Shown here in pieces: positions 17,409-25,140 of a DNA stretch of 58,137 bases. Source of the stretch: Candidatus Zixiibacteriota bacterium (lineage in GTDB: Bacteria; Zixibacteria; MSB-5A5; UBA10806); assembly GCA_020348065.1 (NCBI GenBank), contig CP070742.1, positions 1 through 58,137 on the forward strand, read 5' to 3'. The first letter of the stretch is position 1. Each line of letters starts with the position of its first letter. Made by a program: the position numbers and the translations under genes. The notes under the pieces are model-generated. The model was not told where the DNA came from. It did no database searches and saw only the letters and a list, made by a program, of their open reading frames with translations.

Positions 17409-18125
17409 TTAAGACGTTTTCAAATCTTGCGGAGAAGAGTAATGATAACCGTAATAGCGGTCCTTGAAATAGTAGGGCAGAACATCCTCATAATCATTTA
17501 CCACCGCTCCGTAAACATTAATGGAGGCGTTTTTCAGCACGTTTATGGCTCTTTTAAAAACTTCCTTCTGCGTCGATCCTGCCCTGACAACCATGATTAC
17601 GCCATCGACATGATCGCCGATAAGCAGGGGATCGGAAACGGGAATTACGGGAGGGGAATCGATCACCACAAAATCAAAATAAAATTTCAACTCCTGTATA
17701 ATGGTCGAGAGATCGGCCTGATCGATAAGTTCGCCCACGACCTTGGCAGCCGCCCCCGATGAAATAATCTGAAGATTCGGAATGGACGATTTTCGCGCGG
17801 CGCTTTTTACTTTCAATTCTCCTTTTATTATATCAGTCACGCCGGGGCGAGAACCGACATTGAAATATTCATGAATTTTCGGTCGCCTGAGGTCAAAATC
17901 CACCAATACCACCTTAAGCTGTGTAAGATTGGCCACCGTGATGGCCAGATATGAACTTGTGAGGGATTTGCCCTCACCTATCATGGCCGACGTAATTAAG
18001 ACACTCTGACTGTCGCCGTCGTTTTTTGATTTCAGATTGGAATATATTCGACGGAGTTCGGTGGCGTATGACGATTCCCGATCGTAAAGTGAGGCGATTG
18101 ACTGAAATGTTTTCCTGGAACTCAT
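17409..18125 (-). CDS. BY-kinase (CpsD/CapB-type tyrosine kinase)
   Basis: 238-aa ATPase of the bacterial tyrosine kinase family that controls polysaccharide chain assembly. It has Walker A (MIGEGKSLTSSYLAI), the specific Walker A' (VVLVDFDLRRPKIHEYF) and Walker B (FDFVVIDSPPV). A tyrosine-rich C-terminal tail (PYYFKDRYYGYHYSS) is the expected autophosphorylation cluster. It is a stand-alone cytoplasmic kinase, so it needs the separate membrane activator, here the Wzz-like protein at 19246..20826. It overlaps the TPR gene by four bases. The Walker A has M-I-G where many members have P-G. Confidence 0.92.
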   Translation of the reverse strand: MSSRKTFQSIASLYDRESSYATELRRIYSNLKSKNDGDSQSVLITSAMIGEGKSLTSSYLAITVANLTQLKVVLVDFDLRRPKIHEYFNVGSRPGVTDIIKGELKVKSAARKSSIPNLQIISSGAAAKVVGELIDQADLSTIIQELKFYFDFVVIDSPPVIPVSDPLLIGDHVDGVIMVVRAGSTQKEVFKRAINVLKNASINVYGAVVNDYEDVLPYYFKDRYYGYHYSSPQDLKTS

Positions 18126-19240
18126 TTAAGTATCGCTTCCAGAAGGGCTTCAAATCCTCTCAGGTCATTCTCCGAAAGTTTGATATTCTTTAAAGCCTTA
18201 CCGAAATTTGGATTTATCTCTATAGCCTTCTTAAAATGATCGATGGCTTTATCACGCATTATTTTCCCCATTATGGTATAAGCCATACCGAGTTCATTCT
18301 CCAGATCAGCGTAACCGGGATTGGTCTTCAACAAATTTTCGATTTTATCGATATAATCTTTAATATTTTTCTCCGTAGCGCCGTTATCTCCGTATACGCA
18401 ACGTATATACGTATCCACGAATTTATCCGGGGACGAATCCGCGCCGTCATTTTCGGATACCGAAGACAATTTCTCGTAAGCTTCCTCGAGCCGGCCTTGC
18501 TGCAGAAGATCCATCCCGATTTTATAATTCTCATTGCCGTACCGCGGATTGAAAGCGATTGCCTTCCCGAAAGTCTCGGCACAATTTTTCTCCATATCTT
18601 TTGCCAGCTCGAAATCTTCTTTCACGATGCCGTTGAGAATAAATCCCAGACCCATATTATAAAACGCCCTGTCGTAATAAACGTTTGCCTCGACCGCTTT
18701 TTTAAATTCGCCAATTGCGGAGAGCGGTTTTTTTAGATGTAAGTATGTCTCGCCGAGCAGATTCCTGTAATCGGGATATTCCGGAGAGAGGTCGACCGCT
18801 TTTTTAAGTTCCGCCTCAGCGTCATCAAACCTGTTTTTTGCGATATAGACTTTTCCGAGAAGCAGCCTGATCGCGGAATTGTCATTATGTTTCGCGGAGG
18901 CGGTCCGCAACAGGTCGACCGCCTCATCGTAAAGCCTGTTTGCCAGCAAAGCTGATCCCAGCTTAACGATAATTTCGGCCCGGTCCGAGTTCTTCTTTGA
19001 CTCTGTCACCTTCAGCAATATCTCATAATCATTTAATTTCCGGCGGTGGGCTTCCATGATATAATCTATGAGTTCATTGCCTTCGCGATCGCCGGGAAAA
19101 GATATAAAATCGATATTCAGCAATCTGCCTTCGTTGAAAAGCGAGCACACGACCGTACGATCGGATTCATTATAGGTAGTCTGGAAAAGATAATCCCTAT
19201 CAAGATAATGGAGTCTTTTCGAATAAAATATGGATGGCAT
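18122..19240 (-). CDS. TPR protein of the polysaccharide operon
   Basis: 372 aa. An N-terminal ~95-residue segment of unknown type ('RTVVCSLFNEGRLLNIDFISFPGDREGNELIDY') is followed by TPR repeats (AEIIVKLGSALLANRLYDEAVDLL, SAIRLLLGKVYIAKNRFDDAEAEL, PDYRNLLGETYLHLKKPLSAI and a final 'DKAIDHFKKAIEINPNFGKAL'). ATG 19240 is chosen, nine bases after GGGAG; an upstream TTG at 19249 would sit on the ribosome binding site. No signal peptide is visible, so it is probably cytoplasmic. It lies between Wzz and its kinase and may scaffold the assembly. Function inferred from position only. Confidence 0.85.
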   Translation of the reverse strand: MPSIFYSKRLHYLDRDYLFQTTYNESDRTVVCSLFNEGRLLNIDFISFPGDREGNELIDYIMEAHRRKLNDYEILLKVTESKKNSDRAEIIVKLGSALLANRLYDEAVDLLRTASAKHNDNSAIRLLLGKVYIAKNRFDDAEAELKKAVDLSPEYPDYRNLLGETYLHLKKPLSAIGEFKKAVEANVYYDRAFYNMGLGFILNGIVKEDFELAKDMEKNCAETFGKAIAFNPRYGNENYKIGMDLLQQGRLEEAYEKLSSVSENDGADSSPDKFVDTYIRCVYGDNGATEKNIKDYIDKIENLLKTNPGYADLENELGMAYTIMGKIMRDKAIDHFKKAIEINPNFGKALKNIKLSENDLRGFEALLEAILK

Positions 19241-19245
19241 TAAAA

Positions 19246-20826
19246 TCAACTCCCTTTTGATCTCAGGAATAAAATTAATAACACGAGCATAAAGCTTACG
19301 CCCGCCCCGATAATATAAGGAATTTTCCTCTTGATTCCGGATCCGTAAGGGAGATTCATTCTCGGAATAGTCCCCAATACTTTCAATCCCGTGAAACCTT
19401 CAACATCCTCCACTCTCTTGAATGAATTATCGAGGATTTCCATAAAAACAATTATACCGGCCCCGAAAATTATTCCGATCACTATTCCCATTGCAAGCAG
19501 TTTCCTTTTGTCCGGCGACTGGGGACCAAGAGGCATTGAAGCCGGTTTTACAATAACGAATCTGGCTTCGGCTTCCACTTTCCTGGCGGATTGATCGATA
19601 GCGGCGTACTGGGAGTGTTTTACAAAGAGGTCATACAATGTTTTGTAGTTGTCCACTTCGCTCTGGAGCCTGTCCATTGTGATCTCGGAATCGGGATTGT
19701 CGGAGAGCCGCGATTTAATGGCCGCAATACTTTGATCGAGGGTTTTTCTTTTGGCGCGGCTAAACTCAATGGCCAATCCGCCGGTAATGTATTTGCTGAT
19801 GGTTTCAATAACGGCAGCGGATTTGTCCGAATATTTATTTTCGACAAAAGTTTTAATCCTGCTATTCAGATCGGAAAGCATATCTTTAGCCTCTTCATTG
19901 AGGCTCAGGACCTTCGGATCCTTCCAGGAAAGTCTGGTTAAAAGATCGGTCAGTTTTTCTATGTTTGAAAGCAACCGGCTTTTTTCCGCGGCTAACTCGG
20001 GCGGAAAACCGAGACCGCCCATATTTATACCCTCGGTCAATAACAGCCCCCTGTATTCATGCTGCTTTACCTCAAGAGAAGATATTTCAAAATCTATGGC
20101 CTCCGCGGCGGAGGCTATCTGCTGAAGGTTTAAGCCGCCCGTGTCTTTGGCAACGCTGCCTACAATTAACTGCTGCCGGAAATTTTTCAGATTGTTTTCG
20201 GCGACGGTCATTTTCTCGCGATACAGTTCCAATTGTTCTTCGGAAAATGCTATATTGGATCTTACTCCCGCAAGCTCCTGCGCCAGGCTTTCTTCAATAA
20301 ATATATCGGCAAGAGTTTTCGCCCTTTTTTGAGCCTGAATCGGGTTGGATGCAGCGAAATCGATCTGCATAATATTGGTGGAGCTCATGCTAACCTGCAC
20401 ATTATTACGAAGCGCATCAGCCATAATCGTCTCTGCAAGCTCGCTTTCGGAAATTTCGGGATACATGGACTTTGTACTGGCCGCGATATTCCTTAATTCG
20501 GGCGGGATCGGTATGTCAAGTATGGCTATTAATCTGCGCAGATTTTTAGTCGAAGTGATCTGGCTGTATAATGCTCGCTGCCTTTCCGAAATCGATTCAC
20601 GTGAAAACGATCTGCCTCCCTCAAGTTGACGTTCCACCGAGGGCGGAAGAACCTTGGATTCGCCTATCAGCAACGTCACCGACGATTTGTATACGGGCGA
20701 CATGAAATAACCCATTATAAACGCCACCAGAGGAATTATCATCAGCGGAATTATGATAAATACTTTCCGTCTTTTTAAGATAGAAAGATATTCCCTTAAA
20801 TCTATCTGGCTCCCGTTTTCAGGCAT
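19246..20826 (-). CDS. Wzz/GumC-type polysaccharide co-polymerase
   Basis: 526-aa inner-membrane protein that sets polysaccharide chain length and activates the BY-kinase. It has a cytoplasmic start (IDLREYLSILKRRKVFII) and a first membrane helix (IIPLMIIPLVAFIMGYF). A long periplasmic region with coiled-coil heptads follows, then the conserved 'ASMPLGPQSPDKRKLLAMGIVIGIIFGAGIIV' motif and helix. A cytoplasmic stretch with 'VEGFTGLKVLGTIPRM' is present. Unusually, a third hydrophobic segment (IPYIIGAGVSFMLVLLILFL) ends the protein. The kinase domain is not fused and is encoded two genes downstream. Confidence 0.92.
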   Translation of the reverse strand: MPENGSQIDLREYLSILKRRKVFIIIPLMIIPLVAFIMGYFMSPVYKSSVTLLIGESKVLPPSVERQLEGGRSFSRESISERQRALYSQITSTKNLRRLIAILDIPIPPELRNIAASTKSMYPEISESELAETIMADALRNNVQVSMSSTNIMQIDFAASNPIQAQKRAKTLADIFIEESLAQELAGVRSNIAFSEEQLELYREKMTVAENNLKNFRQQLIVGSVAKDTGGLNLQQIASAAEAIDFEISSLEVKQHEYRGLLLTEGINMGGLGFPPELAAEKSRLLSNIEKLTDLLTRLSWKDPKVLSLNEEAKDMLSDLNSRIKTFVENKYSDKSAAVIETISKYITGGLAIEFSRAKRKTLDQSIAAIKSRLSDNPDSEITMDRLQSEVDNYKTLYDLFVKHSQYAAIDQSARKVEAEARFVIVKPASMPLGPQSPDKRKLLAMGIVIGIIFGAGIIVFMEILDNSFKRVEDVEGFTGLKVLGTIPRMNLPYGSGIKRKIPYIIGAGVSFMLVLLILFLRSKGS

Positions 20827-20835
20827 ATCAATTTC

Positions 20836-21837
20836 CTACCCAATCAGCAATATTAATGTTCCGACCGCCGTAAGTAAAGGGATAAACTGAGCTACGGCGC
20901 CTAATACTCCTCTGAAAGCTCCCGCCTCTTTCGCCGGAACGACAATTGTATCCTCCGGATGTAAAATCAGTCGCGGAGGTGATCCCTTATCAATATAATC
21001 TTTAATATTTACCTTTACAACGTTCGAATATCCGGAGCCCTTCATTATTACGCGCACATTTTGAAGGTCGGCATTATCGGTAAATCCGCCCGCTATCGCT
21101 ATGGCATCCAGAACATCGATTCCCGCGTCAAGGCTCCTCGCGCCGGGTTGGGCTACGCTTCCGAGCACATAATATATATTCCGGCCCCGGAATTCGGCGC
21201 TCTCCCCGAGCCGTATCGCCGCTCCAAAAGGCGATGCAGGCACATTGATCAAATCACCCGACAAAACCTCCGGAGCCTTCGAGAGATCCCCTTTCTTAAT
21301 CAGGTCATACAGATCCACATTTATTATTTCCGACCTTTCCTCGTTCTTTCTGACAATGGTAATTTTCGAGAGGTCCGCCATCTCGGTGGGGCCGCCGGCG
21401 TCCAGAACGACCCGCCATAGATCGGGAATTTTCTCATACTTGAGGGTGGAGGGATTAAGCACCTCGCCGGTAACGACCACATCCCTGGAATGAAAACCGG
21501 TCACCATTACGGTCGCCTGGGAGATGGGAGTATGGTAAAAGGCCATCTGTTCGACAATGGATTCCGACAGTTCTCCGGTGGTTAATCCCTGGGCCCTGAT
21601 CTCGCCAATCACGGGCAGCGTTATCATACCGTTTTCTCCCACTCTCACCGTAGTATTGAGGTCGGGCTGCTGCCAGAAGGATATTGATAAGACATCTTTT
21701 GCTCCGATTCGATATGATTCGTCGCTTTCGTTTTGGGCAAGGATCGAACCTCCGGGGAAACATATTAATGTCAGCAGATAAGCCGATATTGTTATTAGCG
21801 CCACGGATCCTGTCTTTCTTTTCAATAACGATTTCAT
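20836..21837 (-). CDS. Polysaccharide export protein (Wza-like, SLBB)
   Basis: 333-aa outer-envelope export channel subunit. It has a signal peptide (ending about SILAQ), a Poly_export domain (YRIGAKDVLSISFWQQPDLNTTVRVGENGMITLPVIGEI) and two SLBB beta-grasp domains (RDVVVTGEVLNPSTLKYE and NIYYVLGSVAQPGARSL). A C-terminal hydrophobic helix (AVAQFIPLLTAVGTLILLIG) may form the outer-membrane barrel, as in Wza. No lipobox cysteine is evident, unlike E. coli Wza. It overlaps the upstream cyclase gene by four bases. Confidence 0.93.
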   Translation of the reverse strand: MKSLLKRKTGSVALITISAYLLTLICFPGGSILAQNESDESYRIGAKDVLSISFWQQPDLNTTVRVGENGMITLPVIGEIRAQGLTTGELSESIVEQMAFYHTPISQATVMVTGFHSRDVVVTGEVLNPSTLKYEKIPDLWRVVLDAGGPTEMADLSKITIVRKNEERSEIINVDLYDLIKKGDLSKAPEVLSGDLINVPASPFGAAIRLGESAEFRGRNIYYVLGSVAQPGARSLDAGIDVLDAIAIAGGFTDNADLQNVRVIMKGSGYSNVVKVNIKDYIDKGSPPRLILHPEDTIVVPAKEAGAFRGVLGAVAQFIPLLTAVGTLILLIG

Positions 21838-23657
21838 AACTCATCCTCCCTCAGGAGAGATTCACTCTCGGCAAGGTCCGATTCAAACATTATCGCCTTG
21901 TTTCTTCCGAGAGATTTAGCTTTAAGCAAAGCCATATCAGCGCAATATATCAATCGATCCGGCGTCGTGGCATGATGCGGAAAAACCGAGCCCCCCACTG
22001 AGACGGTGATAGACATCTCCTCCGCTATGGTTCTGGATTTGAATTTAAATTCGGCTATTTCGTTTCTCAGACGCTCGATGAAAACCCTGCCGCTATTTTT
22101 GCCGGTATCAGGCATAATAATACAAAACTCCTCCCCGCCGTATCTGCTTACGATATCGATAGATCTGATGGCCTTGGTTATTAGCTCGGCGGTGCTCTTC
22201 AAAACCATATCCCCCGTCTGATGACCGTAATTGTCGTTGAAAAGCTTAAAATTATCTATATCCAATATCACCAAAGACAGTTCACGATTATATCTTTTCG
22301 CCCTGAGAATTTCTTCCCCCAGCCTTTTGTAAAAATATCGATAATTAAAAATCCCGGTCATACTGTCGGTATACGAGAGCCTTTCGATGGTGGCGAACTG
22401 GCGAATATTGGCCAGAGACAACGAGGCGATATTGGTTATAACCGAAATAAAATTAATATCGGAATCATCATACTGGTTTTTGTTCCTTTTCTCGCCGATT
22501 AAAAGCAAACACCCCACTTCATTTCCGATTCCCAGAGGGGAGATTAACTGAAAACCCCGCTTGATCGCAGGCTTTAAAAACCGGTCTTCGGCTTTAAGGA
22601 CGCTTGCCGCAAGAGGGAGAAGCAGCGGTTTAGATTTTTTCAATATCATCTCATAGAGCTCCGAATCGGCCTCTAGGACCATCGAATCGTAACCGCTATC
22701 CACATCCTCGGAAATCCGGTCGATAATATATCTGCCCTCGCCGGTAGGATAAAGCATTTCGACCCCGGACGCGCCGATCTGGCTGCTTATAATAGTTCTC
22801 AAGGTTGAGAACAGTTGATTCTCATCTAAAATGGAGTATAGATCGGAGGAGATGTCGACGAAGGAGTTTAATTCGGAGGAACGCCTGTTGACCTCCTTTC
22901 CGGCGTTTACGAGATCCCGCTTTGACCTGGAATAATCGTTTTTCAGTTTCTTCAGTTCCAGGTCTATTTTTTTTCCTCTATCGTTCAATCTAATCAATTC
23001 ATCCAAAGACGGCCATAAAATGCGATTGAATTCATCATCGCTCAAGACCGAGGCAAAATGCCGGTGGGGATCATCGCAAATAATAATTACGGAACGGGAT
23101 CTTCCCCAGTTGTAAACGAATACCGAAGGAGAATTGAATTCTTCAAGGGCTTTTTCATTGAGAAGCAGCCTCCCGATGCTATCGTCTTTTAAAATTTTCC
23201 CGCTCCCGGGAACCTCCTTAAGGATATGCCGCAATCTCTCAATTCGAGGTCTGTTTATAAGCTTCGGATTGATATTATAAAAAATCTTCACTTCATAGCT
23301 GTTTTTGTATCTGAAAAAAACCGCCAATTTTATCATCTGGAACCTCATCGATAAATGTTCGGCGGCTTTTTTCTGAAGAGATTTTGTGCCGGGCGAATCC
23401 CTTAGAATATCGCCAAGCAGTTGAGGCGCAATAGAAAAATCGCGTTTTTTTTCCTTTTCGTACAATCGGTCTATTAGTGATGAGGCGCGCGTCAATTTCA
23501 GGTGCCCGACCACAATCGTGCCCATAATACCCAGGGTCGCAAGACCGAGAATGAAGGCGATCCAGATCGATTTTGAGAACAGAATTATCAAAATGACCAG
23601 GGCGCTGAGAAGCAGGACGTAAATATAGTTGATCTTCGCGAATTGAGCTTTATTCAT
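21834..23657 (-). CDS. GAF-GGDEF diguanylate cyclase, membrane bound
   Basis: 607 aa. Two N-terminal membrane helices (YVLLLSALVILIILF, IWIAFILGLATLGIMGTIVV) precede a region of about 180 residues and a coiled coil. A GAF domain follows at about residues 270-420 (DISSDLYSILDENQLFSTLRTII ...), then a GGDEF domain whose active site reads RYGGEEF near residue 510. An RxxD inhibitory site (RSID) lies five residues before GGEEF, so it should make c-di-GMP and be product-inhibited. Placed between the partner-switch genes and wza, it probably couples that signal to polysaccharide production. Confidence 0.94.
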   Translation of the reverse strand: MNKAQFAKINYIYVLLLSALVILIILFSKSIWIAFILGLATLGIMGTIVVGHLKLTRASSLIDRLYEKEKKRDFSIAPQLLGDILRDSPGTKSLQKKAAEHLSMRFQMIKLAVFFRYKNSYEVKIFYNINPKLINRPRIERLRHILKEVPGSGKILKDDSIGRLLLNEKALEEFNSPSVFVYNWGRSRSVIIICDDPHRHFASVLSDDEFNRILWPSLDELIRLNDRGKKIDLELKKLKNDYSRSKRDLVNAGKEVNRRSSELNSFVDISSDLYSILDENQLFSTLRTIISSQIGASGVEMLYPTGEGRYIIDRISEDVDSGYDSMVLEADSELYEMILKKSKPLLLPLAASVLKAEDRFLKPAIKRGFQLISPLGIGNEVGCLLLIGEKRNKNQYDDSDINFISVITNIASLSLANIRQFATIERLSYTDSMTGIFNYRYFYKRLGEEILRAKRYNRELSLVILDIDNFKLFNDNYGHQTGDMVLKSTAELITKAIRSIDIVSRYGGEEFCIIMPDTGKNSGRVFIERLRNEIAEFKFKSRTIAEEMSITVSVGGSVFPHHATTPDRLIYCADMALLKAKSLGRNKAIMFESDLAESESLLREDEL

Positions 23658-24390
23658 TGCCCTGCCCTAATTTGTTTCTGGCACGGCGAAAACGGCTCTT
23701 TTTTGTTAATAGCCGGTTGCGCCTGAGGATCCCCCATATTTTCCACCAACCCGGTTTCAGGGAAGGATGTTTTCTGCCGATTTCACCCTTTATCTCGGAA
23801 ATTGTAAAAAACGGGTCTTTTGACACCATTTCGATCACCAGTTGCTTGAGGTCGGCTGAAGACGTTTTAATTTTCGGTTCCGCGGCGGCTCTTTCCTTCT
23901 CCGCCACAACCGTTCCGACGGGGATGGCATCCTTCAAATCAATGGTCGCGGGGGAGCCATCCTTAAAATCAGAGGATGGTGAAGCCGAAACATTCGGCGA
24001 TTGATTAACGCCGGTTTCGACGTCGACGTCCGCGCCGCCATGAAAATCGGATTTGGCTTTTTCCACGCTATCGAACGCTTTTAATATTGAATCGAATTCC
24101 AGAAGCTCGAATATTTCGTAAACGTTGGGTATCATCCGAGCAAGTTTTATATCGCCGGAGTTCTGGCGGATTTCCCTGATATTGGAGATGAAAATTCCCC
24201 AACCGGCCGAGGATATATAATCAACTCCTCCAAGATCCACGACGATATAGAATTTTTTCTGTTCCAGCAGCGAATTCATAACTTTTTCCAACTCGGGGGC
24301 CGTTATGGTATCTATGACTCCGTCGACCCTCACGACCGAAACTTTTCCCGCCATTCCGGAACTATCCAGTGAAATTTTAATATCGCTCAT
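23650..24390 (-). CDS. STAS anti-anti-sigma-like protein with C-terminal HTH segment
   Basis: 246 aa. Residues ~1-110 form a STAS domain of the RsbV/SpoIIAA type. The phosphorylation site reads 'VDYISSAGWGIF', so the switch serine is present. A linker of about 65 low-complexity residues follows. The basic C-terminus (~180-246: LKQLVIEMVSKDPFFTISEI ... WWKIWGILRRNRLLTKK) resembles the C-terminal half of the transposase-type DNA-binding region of the kinase/phosphatase at 25137..28046. A plain RsbV has no such domain. It overlaps the cyclase gene by eight bases. It is the likely substrate of the RsbW/RsbU fusion protein. Confidence 0.88.
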   Translation of the reverse strand: MSDIKISLDSSGMAGKVSVVRVDGVIDTITAPELEKVMNSLLEQKKFYIVVDLGGVDYISSAGWGIFISNIREIRQNSGDIKLARMIPNVYEIFELLEFDSILKAFDSVEKAKSDFHGGADVDVETGVNQSPNVSASPSSDFKDGSPATIDLKDAIPVGTVVAEKERAAAEPKIKTSSADLKQLVIEMVSKDPFFTISEIKGEIGRKHPSLKPGWWKIWGILRRNRLLTKKSRFRRARNKLGQGNE

Positions 24391-24396
24391 AATTTT

Positions 24397-25140
24397 TTAT
24401 ACCTGCAACCTTTCCAAAAATTCTTTTGACAGACTAAAATAATCGTACGCTCCGTAGGAGTAGGGCGCGTACTCAAAAATGGTTTTTTTAAACCATTGCG
24501 ATTTCTTAATCTGCGCGTTGTTCCTTATTTCCGTTTTAAAAACCATTTCCCCGTATTTCCCCCTGAGGTCGTCAAGCGCCAGTCGCGATACGGTTGTCCT
24601 TCTATCATAAAATGTCGGCAATACCCCGACTATCTCAAGTGACCCGTTGCCATCTCCGCTTAAATCCTTTTTAAGTTCAATTGTAGTTTTCACTCCCTCC
24701 AGCGAAAAATAATCGAGCGAGGAGGGAATCAATAAGTAATCGGCAAATTCAAGGGCGTTTAAATTTATTATATTTATGGACGGAGAGCAATCTAAAATCA
24801 CGCAATCGCAGCCGGTAAGACGAGACAGACACCGGCCCAAGACTTTGTTCCGGTCGCCTCTGGCCGAGAGTCTCATTTCCAGTTCCGCCAGTTTTTTTCG
24901 TCCCGAGGGCAACAGGTACAGGTTGGGACGGACCTTATAAATATCGACTTTGCCCTCAATCATCAAGTCGACCAGGCCCTGCGAAGACTCTACTCCGAAC
25001 GCGGAAGATGCCGATCCCTGGGGATCGCAGTCTATAATCAAGACCCTCTTTCCGGATAAAGCCAGCCCGTGCCCGAGATTGATGGCGGTGGTGGTTTTAC
25101 CGGTACCGCCTTTAGACGTCGATATCGCGAGTTTTATCAT
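24397..25140 (-). CDS. ParA/MinD-type ATPase
   Basis: 247-aa P-loop ATPase of the ParA family, which positions DNA or protein cargo on the nucleoid. It has a deviant Walker A (SKGGTGKTTTAINLGHGLA), switch I 'DCDPQGSASSAFG' and Walker B-like 'CDCVILDCSPSINIIN'. Full length for the short ParA type, without an N-terminal HTH. No ParB gene is adjacent, so it is not an ordinary chromosome-partition pair. Sandwiched between and overlapping the RsbW-RsbU fusion (four bases) and six bases from the STAS gene, it is likely to position that signalling complex or the polysaccharide machine. Confidence 0.93.
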   Translation of the reverse strand: MIKLAISTSKGGTGKTTTAINLGHGLALSGKRVLIIDCDPQGSASSAFGVESSQGLVDLMIEGKVDIYKVRPNLYLLPSGRKKLAELEMRLSARGDRNKVLGRCLSRLTGCDCVILDCSPSINIINLNALEFADYLLIPSSLDYFSLEGVKTTIELKKDLSGDGNGSLEIVGVLPTFYDRRTTVSRLALDDLRGKYGEMVFKTEIRNNAQIKKSQWFKKTIFEYAPYSYGAYDYFSLSKEFLERLQV

